Below are positions 45,590 through 55,916 of a stretch of 64,000 bases of DNA, piece after piece (position 1 is the stretch's first letter; every line of letters starts with the position of its first letter). Position numbers and translations under genes: made by a program. The notes under the pieces are model-generated. The model saw only the letters and a program-made list of their open reading frames with translations, did not search any database and had not been told where the DNA came from. This DNA is from Heligmosomoides polygyrus polygyrus (lineage: Eukaryota > Nematoda > Chromadorea > Rhabditida > Heligmosomidae). The stretch is from NCBI GenBank assembly GCA_947396885.1, contig OX377205.1:56268969-56332968 (forward strand). The letters run 5' to 3'.

Positions 45590-46640
45590 ATGTGGGATTT
45601 GAAAGGAATTGGTATAACGGACGACATTGTAGAAGACGACGAAAATCAAAAGGTAATAAAGGAGTTTTACGATACTGTCGAAATACGAAACAATGGAATT
45701 TATGTACAGTTTCCATGGAAGCCTAATAAAATGGATTTAGACGACAACTACAAAATGGCGCTTAGTAGGCTGCATCAGCTTTACAATTCTTTGAAATCGA
45801 AACCCGAAATTTGGGCGCAATACTGTAACATAATTCAAGAGCAACTTCACGCAATATGGTCGAAGAACTCTCTAATGATACGAAACGTGGTTGTCCTATT
45901 TATTACATTCCTCACCAAGCGGTAATGAAACCTAGTAGTAACACTAGCAAAGTGCGAATCGAACTAGATGCTAGTTCGAAACGGATAGGTCAATTATCAT
46001 TAAATGACGTACTTTATCAAGGACCTATTATTTTACCAAGCCTTCTGGGCATACTTCTTCGTATTCGGTTTGGACGAATTCTACTTGCCGGTGATGTCGA
46101 AAAAACTTTTCACATGATACACCTACATGAGTCGCAACGAGACGCAACAAGGCTTCTTTGGCTAAAGGACACTAGTCATCCTCCATCACCGTCAAATATA
46201 CAGATATTACGATTTCCAAGAGTACCCTTTAAGACAAAAGCTAGCCCCTCACTGATAGCTATGTCCATAAACTATTGTCTTAAGCAAAAGAGTCAAATGC
46301 CTTTATGTGGTGAGATTTCTCGTAATTTATATGTAGATAATGTGATTTTATTGGCGGATACTACTGATGAGGCTGTAGATAAATATCGTAAAAATGAAAC
46401 CATTTTTAAGGATATGTCTATGAATTTACGTGAATTTGTAAACAGTGACGAAATTGTAAGAGCGCAAATCGAAAGAATACAGATCTAATACTACAAGCTT
46501 AAAAATATTAGGAGTATCATGGGATTCTTCTAAGGATTCTCTTGTAATACAATCAAACATAGCTTTCAGTAGTTTACCAACAAAACGCAACGTTCTAAAA
46601 GCAGTCCACTCAACATTTGATCCCATGGGACTTCTGGGTT
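45590..46640 (+). pseudogene. BEL reverse transcriptase region
   Basis: The first frame (45590-45925) holds the RT lead-in (MWDLKGIGI, NGIYVQFPW, MALSRLHQLYNSL). The second (45856-46488) holds the palm: KVRIELDASSK, LLRIRFGRILLAGDVEKTFHMI (motif A Asp) and LYVDNVILLADT. The catalytic pair expected as YVDD reads YVDN at 46330-46341, so the second Asp is Asn. Two ORFs overlap with a frameshift near 45890, and the thumb is broken after 46488. Confidence 0.8.
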
Positions 46641-47246
46641 GAAAACGTACGAATGGGATCAGCCCCTTTCGGAATCCTATTCCAATCTATGGAAGGATAT
46701 CGTCAAAAAGACCGAAAATTTTCAGAAGATAATTCCTCGTAAACTAGCTGTACTACAACAAAAGCTCACGAATGAACTTTGTACCTTTGCTGATGCATCC
46801 GCAAATGCGTACGCCACATGCACCTGCATATATTCGAATTGTTTGTGACGATCTGATAACCGTATCTCTTCTATCGGCTGGCTCCAATAAGTGAGCTTAC
46901 TAATACGAAAACAGGCACTATTCCAAGACTAGAACTATTATCTCTTCTTATTGCGTCCAATTTAACCGATTTTGTTCGCAAGGAGCTCGATCTTACAATC
47001 AGCGAAATAAGAGTTTTCTCGGATAGCAAGATAGCCTTACATCAAGTTCATTCAGGAAAGAATGCAGGTACATTCGTAAATAATCGAGTTAAGAAAATTC
47101 GCGCACTGTACGAATCTTGGAGAAAAACAAATATTGAACCTTCGTTCTATTATATTAACACTACTGAAAATCCGGCTGACTGCGCAACGAGGGGTGTAAA
47201 CAGTGAAAATTTCCAAAATCATCTTTGGTGGCGCGGCCCAAGCTTT
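46641..47246 (+). pseudogene. BEL RNase H region
   Basis: Removes the RNA strand during reverse transcription in active elements. LCTFADASANAYATC (first Asp, ~46780-46820) is followed by a frame change. Then PRLELLSLLIASNL (~46920-46970) and IRVFSDSKIALHQVHSG (second Asp site, ~47010-47055), and NTTENPADCATRG (~47158-47195), are typical of BEL RNase H and its C-terminal tail. Confidence 0.75.
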
Positions 47247-48620
47247 TTGTTACACGACGAAAAGTTGTGGTCACAAACCGAAACATTTGAAATGGAATAT
47301 TCGGAAACGGAAATCGCAATGCAAATTTGTCTAAATAATGCTTCCAACTACGTACCGATTTTTCGTTTCTCCTTATCTAATTTCAACAAACTGAAGCGAT
47401 CCACAGCCATCGATTTGAAATTTATAATGAAAATCGAGAAAAGTCGTTATCATAACGCTCCTCTAGTCGGACAAGGTCTACGGTGCACAGAACTTTTCGA
47501 AATTTCCTGCAAAATTCACACCAAAGACTTAATCTTGGCAGAAAGAGTACTGCTTCGAGAAAATTACTTACAGTTATTCGAAAAACAGTATAAAGCATTT
47601 GAACACCTAAAATTGATGTCGGACAACGGAATCTATAGATGTGAAGGCAGACTTGCTAAATCTCATCTAGGATTCGATTCAACCAACCCCATTCTTCTAG
47701 TTCCTAATCACAATTTGACGAAAATAATCATAATGCACGTGCACACGCATTGTGGACATCAGGGTGTAGCGGGCACTCTAGTTGAGCTGCAGACGAAATA
47801 CTGGATTCCCAAAGGAGGTCAAACTGTTACGAATGTTATACGTAATTGCATAGTGTGCAGAAAAGCACATGGGTTGCCGTTCCGTTACCCTGATACATCT
47901 CCTCTTCCACCAAACCGACTATCAATTTCACGACCTTTCGAAAATGTAGGACTTGACTATGCTGGTCCATTTTTAGTTAAAACAAACGAAAATCTCTAGG
48001 AAAAGTTGGATATGTCCATTTACGTGTATGTCCACTTGCGACATGCATAACGAAACTCTAATGGGACTCTCTGCTTTAGGTTTTATAGCTGCCTTTCGGC
48101 GTTTTATAGCTCGTAGAGGTACACCACGTACGAGATTATCGGATAACGCTATCATATTTACTGCAGGAAATGATATTCTTCAGTGTTTACTAGACGATCT
48201 GAAATCATCAGAAAACCTCGATAATTTTAATGCGCCACACGGAATTAACTGGAAATTTATAACTCCACTGTCTCCTTGGAAAGGCGGTTTTTATGAAGGC
48301 CTGATAGGGTCGGTGAAATCGCGCCTACGAAAATCCATACAAAAAGGCTCCTAACTGAGGAGGAATTTCGTACAGTAGTCACAGAATGTGAGGCCATCAC
48401 AAATAGTCGACCACTTACATATGTATCGTCTAACTTTGAAGATGGAAATCCAATACGTCCCATAGATTTTTTACACCCGCACGCGAAAACGTCATTATGG
48501 AATTTCGAGCCAGACTACGATCCAGAATTCCTTCTGATTTCAAATAGAACTGAAGCTATTCAACTTTTCAGAAAACAAAGGAATCGCTTTCTAAATTTTG
48601 GAAACTTTGGTCTAACACTT
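47247..48620 (+). pseudogene. BEL integrase region
   Basis: Zinc-binding HHCC domain: VHTHCGHQGVAGTLVEL and CIVCRKAH (47740-47870), followed by FENVGLDYAGPF (first catalytic Asp, ~47950). The frame stops at 47997. The core continues at 48028-48354 with TRLSDNAIIF (second Asp, ~48140) and GGFYEGLIGSVKSRLRKS (Glu, ~48290), so all three DDE positions are present. A shift near 48350 leads to ECEAITNSRPLTYVSS and HPHAKTSLW (48385-48500), a typical integrase C-terminal part. Confidence 0.8.
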
Positions 48621-48960
48621 ACCTAATGACATTACAAAACTTTCATTAAGAGGAATCTCGTAAACGTCAACAAAGCTAGAGCCAACGGTCGGTTCCGTCG
48701 TGCTTTTACAAGATCAAAATTCGCCCCGTTCGCAATGGAAAATGGGAATAATTCAGGAACTACATCCTGAGGAAGACAACCTTGTTCGAGCAGTAAGCGT
48801 ACGTTGTTCAAATGGGAAAGTCGTAAAGAGATCGATCAATTTGCTAATTCCATTAGAACTGCATACTTCCGCTACTTCTGTTTCCATAGAACAGAAGAGT
48901 AAGAAGCACCCCCAAGATTATGAGCGACGAAAGCAACCTGATCGAAAAGCGAAAAAGTAA
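48621..48960 (+). pseudogene. BEL integrase C-terminal tail
   Basis: A frame at 48700-48960 reads QWKMGIIQELHPEEDNLVRAVSVRC and KRSINLLIPLE, the DUF5641-like module that ends BEL integrases. The leading part before 48700 is in another frame. The stop at 48958 is directly followed by the envelope-like frame. Confidence 0.7.
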
Positions 48961-51305
48961 GTGTTATATGCGGAGCACGTTCACGTAATCCCTTCTCATG
49001 AACACGACAAGCTGTTGAATTCTTCTCTTATTCATTGTTTAGCTATGCTTTTCGGAATCTGTGAAAATGCCTCTTCGACGTATTCTAACCATACGTATAC
49101 CCCAATAGCTCGATGCGTCAAAGGTGGAATCTCTCTAGAGAATCTTATCCCGTTTTCTGAGGCCCAAGTTTATGCCGATAATCACTGTATACAAACTATG
49201 ATACCTCAGGATACAGCGCGCATTATGCTTCCTCCATCAGTTTGCTTACATGACCATCATGTTCGTATCAAACTTAAATTTGAAAACGAAATAATAACAA
49301 ACAGTATTTTCTGTCCTTCGAGTCCCTTTTGCGAAGTGATTGATTGCTATTTTTGCTCAGTGATGATAACGAACCCAGACTGTTGGCCCAAGACGGCTAT
49401 AACAATAATCGCAATCCTTCTGTACCTCATCACTGTTGCCACTTTCCTGACGTTCTGCTTTCTTAGACGTGTTAGACGGTGTTGTCGTAAGATTTTGTCA
49501 TGTTTTCCGTTTGGATGTCGTCAACGGCAGAGAAACTCGGAAGAAGAAATTCCTTTAGTTACTATTACTAACACACGCAAAGGATTTAAAAAATCGTCAT
49601 TAGTCAGTATATTAACTGTTACCACTATTATAACTGTTTGGTACAGCTCAAAGTTGCCAACTCACATTTCCTATCTCGGCAGAATCTATTGAGTGCTCGA
49701 ATGATTCAAGCTGCTCGCGCGTAACAATGCAGTCTCTGAACCTTAGTCCTCTCATACATGAAGCCTGTCTAGTGCTTTCCTCGAAAACTTCCGTGTTTGA
49801 ACAGCTCAAAATCACTCTTAATCATGTCACTTTCACTTGTAACAAAGAAAGCCTTTACTTTATGCGCGATACAAATACAGGTGTTCAATCAAGGAAAAGA
49901 TGCCCCACATGGGTAGCTGCGTTGGTAGAAAATGCGGGGCAATAAACGCAACAAGTCTTATAGATGAACTTTCGGAATCAAACGCTTACCCAGGAATTAC
50001 GTATTGCACGGAATCATGTGGTTTCTGGGGCTGTGACTGCGGTTTTCCTTCTTCTGGAAGCCTATTTTGCAGAGTTTATAAAAAGCCTGTTGATAGCGAA
50101 ATATACGAAATTTTTCGCAGTCCGACTTGGAGTGAAGCCGTAAACATCAGTATAGAAATTTCTCAATCAAACGGCAAAATACGGAAATATTTCCTCACTC
50201 TTCAACGGAGCGTACAAAAACCTCTCTTTGACGATGTGATATCCGTTACAAATTTAGCCGTTCCTCCCATTCCTCTTTTAGGTTCATATTTTATTCGCAA
50301 AATTTTTTGTGTAGCCTTACTTCCAGCAGGATCACAGTTTTCATATGCTTCCGCAACAGCAAACTATATACATTTGGGAGAATGCACGGTAAAAGATACT
50401 TGTACATGCAAATCGGCACAAAATGAAGTAAATTGCTACTGCACAGATGATCACCTTTCAGATATGTTCTCGCTACAATCGACATTATCTCTCACGTATC
50501 CTAAATTTTTAATAGAAACGGATTCTAAATATGAATCCACTCCTGTTATAGTAAGTCACTTAGCGTCAGTAGAAATCTCACTAGTGGTAAACGTACCACA
50601 ATCTCGTATGCGACACATTGTAGACCAATTTTCCTGCGCAATCTCAGTCTCCTCACTAAAAGGGTGTTATGGGTGCCTCAAAGGAGCGTCTGCTACATTC
50701 TCCTGTCGCTCAAGCGTATGGCGAGGGATTGTGAGGAACATTCCACTGTTCTCGCTACAGTGGAATGTTCCTCACAATCCCTCGCCATACCATGCTCTCG
50801 TACTCGAAAAGAAACCTCAATTCGATTTCTTTTCGCGAAAGCACATGTAAAAGAAACTTGTACGGTTCTTTGTGGTCGTAACATTGTCTACATCGAAGTT
50901 TCCGGTATTTTACAATTTACAAATCACTTCCGAAATTTTCCATTTTTTTCCCAACTCATCAAGTTAGAAACCCATCCTTATGAACAGTCGGAATTTTTCT
51001 TCCCCGATTTTTTCCACTTATTTAACGTAACTGAAAGGTATTTCTTCTATTCACTGATAATCGTGTTATGCTTCTTTTTCGCAATATGCGTAACTCTCAG
51101 CATTGCTCTGAGATTTGGCAGTAATAGCTCTGGTACTCCTATGCTTATAACAGCAGTTCCTTGCTTAGCACCACTATTTGTTGTAAATACGATACTAAGA
51201 ATATTATGTCGTACGATATTCGCGGTGCTTCGTAGCGTGTACAAAGTGGGGGTCGATAGGGGGAACAATGAAGCAGGCCAGGAGGTGGCATCAAGAACAG
51301 TTTAG
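48961..51305 (+). pseudogene. Envelope-like glycoprotein remnant (phlebovirus G2-like)
   Basis: Three main frames (48961-49692, 49900-50850, 50664-51305), with a fragment at 49727-49945. The first has a hydrophobic segment (~49395-49465) followed by a Cys/Arg-rich stretch. The second has Cys-rich SCGFWGCDCGFPSSGSLFCRVY (50020-50085), like the fusion-domain region of phlebovirus-type glycoproteins found in nematode BEL elements. The third ends with a hydrophobic membrane-anchor candidate (~51045-51110). Frame breaks near 49695 and 50716-50790 and between pieces make it non-functional. A short palindrome at the second break is described as a finding. Viral-type homology is by motif only. Confidence 0.65.
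50716..50790. repeat. 34-bp perfect inverted repeat inside the envelope-like region
   Basis: Left arm 50716-50749 and right arm 50757-50790 are exact reverse complements with a 7-nt spacer (50750-50756). The protein-like reading continues downstream from the right arm in the frame of 51305, while upstream reading stops making sense at the left arm. Confidence 0.9.
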
Positions 51306-52500
51306 GCAATATGTAGGGATCATTAGGGAGTTACCAATCAGGGGAGGGGGGACAGTAAGGAGGATCAGCATCGCCGTCGTCGTGTCGTGAGCGTGGGAGA
51401 CCTACTTAATTGGGGTAGAGTAGTAAAGAGTATCCCGAGGGGAGGAGGGGGGGGGGGGGAATTTACCTGGAAGAAGGAACATGGAGGCGGAACCAGGGCG
51501 GGGAATCAACAAGAATGGAGCCGTAAAGGAATTCATACGGAGAACAACGAATCTGCCATATGCATACCCTCTTTATGCTCGAAACAGCGGCGACTGCGCG
51601 CGCTTCTGAGCTTCTTGATTCAGAAAACGGATCAAGAAGCTCAGAAGCTCCTTCGTCGCGCAGCAAGCATTCTGATTCTGAATATGTGTCACCGACCGTG
51701 CCGTGAGCATGGGAAGACCACTAACGGTTTGGTGGAGAAGGGCGGTAAGGGGGACCTCTATGATGGACCAGGAGAGCGACCAGGAAGGAAAGGAAGAACC
51801 TGGAGGAGAGGCCAGGGCGGGGAAATCAGCAAGAAGAGACCAGTAGGGGGTCAATAGTGAAAATAAAGAAGTGGGCCACGAGTTGGAACAAGGAAGGTGG
51901 GGGACTAAAGAAGGGGAGAGAAGACCTTTAAAGGCGGACCAGCAATTAGATCCAGTAAGAAACAACAAGAGAGGGAAACCTGGCTTCGTGATACATGTCA
52001 ACGACAACTTGAAACGCTACCTGTTGAGCATGAGAACGATTGCGGAGGAACAACCTGAGGGCAGAAGTACTGCGCAGCACAAACCAATGGCCTTACTGGA
52101 CGGTCCGGAGAGAATGTCTATGATGAACGCACGCAAGTGGTGAACGGTTTGATGCCGATAAAGCACGCGGCAGCCCCTAGATTTCAGCGAATTTTAAGTT
52201 TTACAAAAACGACTTTTCGTAGGTCAGTGATGTTGCAAAGTCGAGTAAGTGCAAGACACGCCGTTAGGCGTGTCGGAGCACTTGTATATAATAAACGAGA
52301 ACGGTCGTTTGTCTGTGGGTGAGTGAGTGCGTGTGTGTGTTTGTTTGCACAGAAGTGCTGAAGGAGTGTGTTGGGAGGAAGTATGGGGAAGTGGGGAGGG
52401 TGGCGGGGTTGTAGTTGTCATCAGTTGTCAACTGTTGTAGTTGTTGACAGGCGTCCATGTTTAGACGACATGTCACCGATGTCGCGCAAAGGAGGTGCGG
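51306..52500. other. G-rich unassigned DNA
   Basis: No gene recognised. 51375-51490 and 51690-51850 are imperfect direct repeats (GTGAGCRTGGGA, then CCAGGGCGGGGAAATCA-type phrases), about 320 bp apart. A 17-bp hairpin lies at 51603-51619 / 51631-51647 with an 11-nt loop. A G-run of 13 or so lies near 51448-51460. Confidence 0.45.
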
Positions 52501-52539
52501 GTTGGGAAGAGATGTCCCCACCTCTTTCAACATGCATCC

Positions 52540-52735
52540 GGGTTTAGAAGAGGTGTCAGCGAGGTGGGTCAACAGGTGTCTGGGTTCAGAAGACGTGTCA
52601 CCGATGTCCCACCAAGGACGTTCGGGTTGAGGAGAGGTGTCACCCATGTCGCGCTAAGGAGGTGCGGGTTCAGAAGAGGTGTCACCGAGGTCCTGCAATG
52701 GGCGTCAGGGTTCAGAAGGGGTGTCACCCGCGTTA
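52540..52735. repeat. 42-bp minisatellite
   Basis: Four to five imperfect 42-bp units containing GGGTTCAGAAGAGGTGTCACCGA. In one plus frame they read as 14-residue repeats starting GFRRGV. The periodic peptide is a consequence of a period divisible by three, and no start context or domain supports a gene. Confidence 0.75.
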
Positions 52736-52839
52736 GTAAAGTCAGTCCACATTCTCGTCCAACACGTGTCGGGCTTCAGAATTGTGCCACGTTTGTCGTG
52801 TGCAAAAAACGTGTCGAAGACGTCGTGGCAGTGAAGGAG

Positions 52840-53100
52840 GACCCGTAAAGGGGAACCAGTAAAGAGGGGGTCCAGTGAAGGGGAATCAGTGAAGGGGGGG
52901 GGGGGGTCCAGTGAGGGGGACCAGTAAGAGCGGACCAGTATTTTTCTCCAGCGTAGAGGAGCCCAGTAAGGATCATTGAAGGGGGGTCCAGTGAAGGGGG
53001 AATAGGTAGGACGGGACCAGTAAGGTGGAGGAGGGGTTAAGTAAGGGGGTACCAATAAAGAGGAACAATGAACGAGGGACCACTTAATATGCGACCTGTA
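52840..53100. repeat. GGACCAGTAAGG-type minisatellite, block 1
   Basis: Irregular short units such as GGGGACCAGTAAGG and GGGGTCCAGTGAAGG repeated head to tail. Low-complexity, G-rich on the plus strand. Confidence 0.75.
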
Positions 53101-53149
53101 AAGAAGTTCCAGTCAAGGAGGACCGGTTCTGTTGTGTCGAGATTTGGTG

Positions 53150-53600
53150 GCAAAGCCCCCAACCAGACGTTTGGCGGTCGGTAGGCCTTTTGGTTGGTAG
53201 GAGGAAAATGTTAGGGGAATGTGTTGGGCTGGGGTGGGGATGTAGTTGTGCGACGTGTCTGGCGACTCAGTAGACGTGCCGAACACGTCGCCAAATGCAC
53301 CCGGAGAACGGCGCTGGAGGAGTGTTGAGGGAAGTGTTGTGCGTGTGTGTTTGAGGGGGGGGGGAGTTGTAGTTATGCAACATGTCTGGCGACTCAGTAG
53401 ACGTTCCGAACCCGTTGCCCAACGTACGTGGCGATTCAGTAGGCGTACTTAACACGTCACCAAACGCGCGTGGAGATGCGGCGCTGGAAGAGTATGTTGG
53501 GCGAAAGCGTGGGACGTAGGTACGGGGTTGTAGTTGTGCGAAGTGCCTGACAACTCAGTAGATGTGCCGAACACGTCATCAAACGCGCATGGAGATGCGG
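53150..53600. repeat. Three diverged longer repeats
   Basis: TTGTAGTTRTGCRACRTGTCTGGCGACTCAGTAGACGT-type phrases begin near 53239, 53370 and 53526, each followed by AACACGTCNCCAAACGC. Spacing is irregular (about 130 and 158 bp). Confidence 0.65.
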
Positions 53601-53619
53601 TGCTAGAGGGGTGTGTTGA

Positions 53620-53945
53620 GAGGTCCAGTGAAGGGGGACCGGTGAGGAAGGTACCAGTAATGGGACCAGTGAATGGGGAGGGGTTCAGTGAAGGGGGAAC
53701 CGGAAAAGGGTTGATGAATAAAAGGGGCACCAGTGAGGGTGGGACCAGTAATGGGGATGGGCAAAGGATAGGGGACCAGCGAAGAGGGGATCAGTAAAGG
53801 GAGGTCCAGTGAAGGTGGGAGCAGTAGTAGAGACCGACGAAGGAGGAGAGGGACCAGTGAAGGGTGAACCGGAAAGGGGCTGACAATAAAGGGGAACCAG
53901 TGATAAGGGACCAGTTAAGGGGGGTCCAGTGAAGGTGGGGGACCT
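53620..53945. repeat. GGACCAGTAAGG-type minisatellite, block 2
   Basis: Same unit type as 52840-53100, here with GGGGAACCGGAAAGGG variants. It ends at a sharp change to AT-rich sequence at 53948. Confidence 0.75.
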
Positions 53946-53948
53946 GTT

Positions 53949-54113
53949 TTGCCCTATTCCGCTATACTATTCTGTATAGCAAAACCAGTTTTTTACTGTA
54001 ATGAATGAGAGAAAGCCTAAAGAGGAGAAGAAGACGTTCGGGGTGTTCTATTCTTAGGGTTTGGGGCGAAGCCCCAACCAGACGTTTGGCGGCCAGCAGG
54101 CCGTTGAACGTCT

Positions 54114-54172
<59 letters not shown>

Positions 54173-54270
54173 GGAGTATAGAACACCGCGACCGTGTTCT
54201 TGTCCTCTATATAAGCCTTCTTAAAACTGGTTTCACTATATAGAAGAGTAGAGCGGGATACCGTAGGGCG
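53949..54270. mobile_element. Small inverted-repeat element carrying a TA microsatellite
   Basis: The left end (CCCTATTCCGCTATACTATT, then TGTATAGCAAAACCAGTTTT, 53951-53992) is an imperfect inverted match of 54220-54270. The middle has the hairpin GGGGCGAAGCCCC (54063-54075) and (TA)n. CCAACCAGACGTTTGGCGG at 54073 also occurs at 53160. The element boundary is approximate. Confidence 0.5.
54116..54170. repeat. (TA)n microsatellite
   Basis: Fifty-five bases of uninterrupted alternating TA. Confidence 0.99.
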
Positions 54271-54289
54271 GAATCTTCAAAACTACCCC

Positions 54290-55475
54290 TATGGGACCCT
54301 TCTAATAGAAGCAAGAACGGGGAGCATTTTTCAGAACAACGTTCGAGCGGAATGGGACTCAAAAGTTCAAATGAGTGAGGGGAGATGATAAAGCATATGG
54401 TGTAGAAAATTCGAAACAAGAACTGGGGAGGGATTATTAACTAGAAGATTCGGCGGAGTGGTGTTCTACCCCCGCCCTTCAAGCAGAGGCGTGGCAAATG
54501 TCTGCGTCTACACTATCTTGTAAGGCAGCCCCTGGACTCTCGAGCAACACAGGGGGTTGAGGAGGGCGAGTCAGGGGGCGAGGGGTAGAACGTTCGACCC
54601 CCAATTTTTGATAGCAATTGGCTTGCCATCTTCAATTGGGAGGGGGAGGGCGTGAAGCATAATCATGAGTACACCACATTCTCCGAACTGATTGTCTCTG
54701 CAAAGGAAAAGAAAAACTGGAGGTATGTGTAAACCGTAGGTCTGAAGATGGTGTGTGACTCGAACTGCAACACGAACAGAGGAATAGTTGGAAGAAGTGA
54801 GGGCGTAAATATGGGAGACAAGATTCTTACTCATCGTCAGTAGGTGGAGAATAAACCTGTGAAAGAAGGAACATGATGAGGTGACATCACTGATCCTAGA
54901 AAGCCTTTAATGTTTAGGACATATTGTTCGCAGATTCTGCATCGTATCACATTCATTCGGCATTGTCCTTGGAGAACATTCCTTGCTGCAGTGCAGCGTC
55001 ATTCGACGCGATAGGAAAGCCTCTGTTGTTACCAGAAACTTACTATAAGGAACTTTTGTCGGCGTTTGTAAGACGATTCCCGAATTCCTTTACAGATTTT
55101 GCTTCGAATAGTTAGCCCTGTTATCAAGCCTTGGAAATTTTTAGAGATCGCTAGAACGTTACTTTTGTTGATCTCCAAAGACTGGCCAATTGCACATTAA
55201 TCCGTAACACTCCTTTCAGTACTATTTTTTTCACTTTATTGTCAACTTTGTTCAACTCGCTATCATGCCATTCGCAATCACTCATCTAACAAACACTAAG
55301 ACACCTTCGTATTCACCGAAAATTCTAGTTAATAATCCCTGTCCAGTTCTTGTTTAGAATTTCCTACACCAGATGCTTCGTCACTTCCCCACACTCATTT
55401 GAACGTTTGAGTCTCATTCCACGCGAACGTTGCTCTAAAAAATGCTCCCCGCTCTTGCTTTTATTAGAATACATC
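54290..55475. mobile_element. Foldback element D
   Basis: Left arm (about 54290-54446) and right arm (about 55317-55475) are imperfect reverse complements. ACAAGAACTGGGGAGGGATTATTAACTAG faces CTAGTTAATAATCCCTGTCCAGTTCTTG, and GGGGAGCATTTTTCAGA faces TCTAAAAAATGCTCCCC. The middle holds short TIR element copy E and about 700 bp with no recognised gene. Confidence 0.75.
54452..54602 (-). mobile_element. Short TIR element (9-bp TSD family), copy E
   Basis: A 151-bp copy with ends GGCGGAGTGGTGTTCTACCCCC and, in complement, GGGGGTCGAACGTTCTACCCC. It lies just inside the left arm of the foldback. No matching 9-bp flanks are seen (AGAAGATTC left, AATTTTTGA right), unlike copies A, C and D. Confidence 0.75.
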
Positions 55476-55916
55476 AAATTGTCTAATCCAATTGCTTTTT
55501 TCTTCCGCTCTAGCCGAAGGAACGCCGTTGACAACCGGCGGCACACAGTTTCGTGCCCCAGCGCGCCCAGCAGGAAGACGCGGCGACTGCTCGCGTATGA
55601 CGTCACTAGCCGCCTCTGTCGGCAGCAGTCGAACCATAGTATACTCCCGCGGGAGTGTTCACGACGGGCTCGAAAAGTACCAGGATCCTCACTGTCGGAA
55701 TTATAAACGGGGCCAAAGGCCCGTTTATACTTTGACGCCGAGCGACGGTGACCGCATTGATCGGGCGACACGATCGATCAATTTGGCCCCAATACACACA
55801 GTCGCGTCGCTCAGTGTCGGAATTATAAACGGGACCAAACGCATTCCAATGCGAGGCGGGTAGCCCGTGTCGACGTCGGCCGTCCGCGGACGTGCCACGG
55901 ACATACCATAGGCCTT
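55476..55916. other. Unassigned DNA between foldbacks
   Basis: No gene. The phrase GTCGGAATTATAAACGGG occurs twice (about 55694 and 55817), giving a ~120-bp direct repeat. Confidence 0.45.

Larger units (their letters stand above)
43336..51305 (+). mobile_element. BEL/Pao LTR retrotransposon with envelope-like region, LTRs not identified
   Basis: Domain order gag, zinc knuckles, aspartic protease, RT, RNase H, integrase, envelope-like glycoprotein. This is the BEL/Pao order, with an env-like gene as in nematode members. Frames change at least ten times, so the copy is dead. I searched 42100-43335 against 51306-52500 by eye for LTRs and found none; they are truncated, diverged or outside the compared stretch. 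Confidence 0.8.

Noticed and set aside
42100..52500. LTRs of the BEL element
   Set aside because: By-eye comparison of the regions flanking gag and envelope found no matching long direct repeat.
52495..52848. Gene for a repeat protein (GFRRGV repeats)
   Set aside because: The repeats follow a 42-bp minisatellite inside a long G-rich repetitive tract; no domain or start context.
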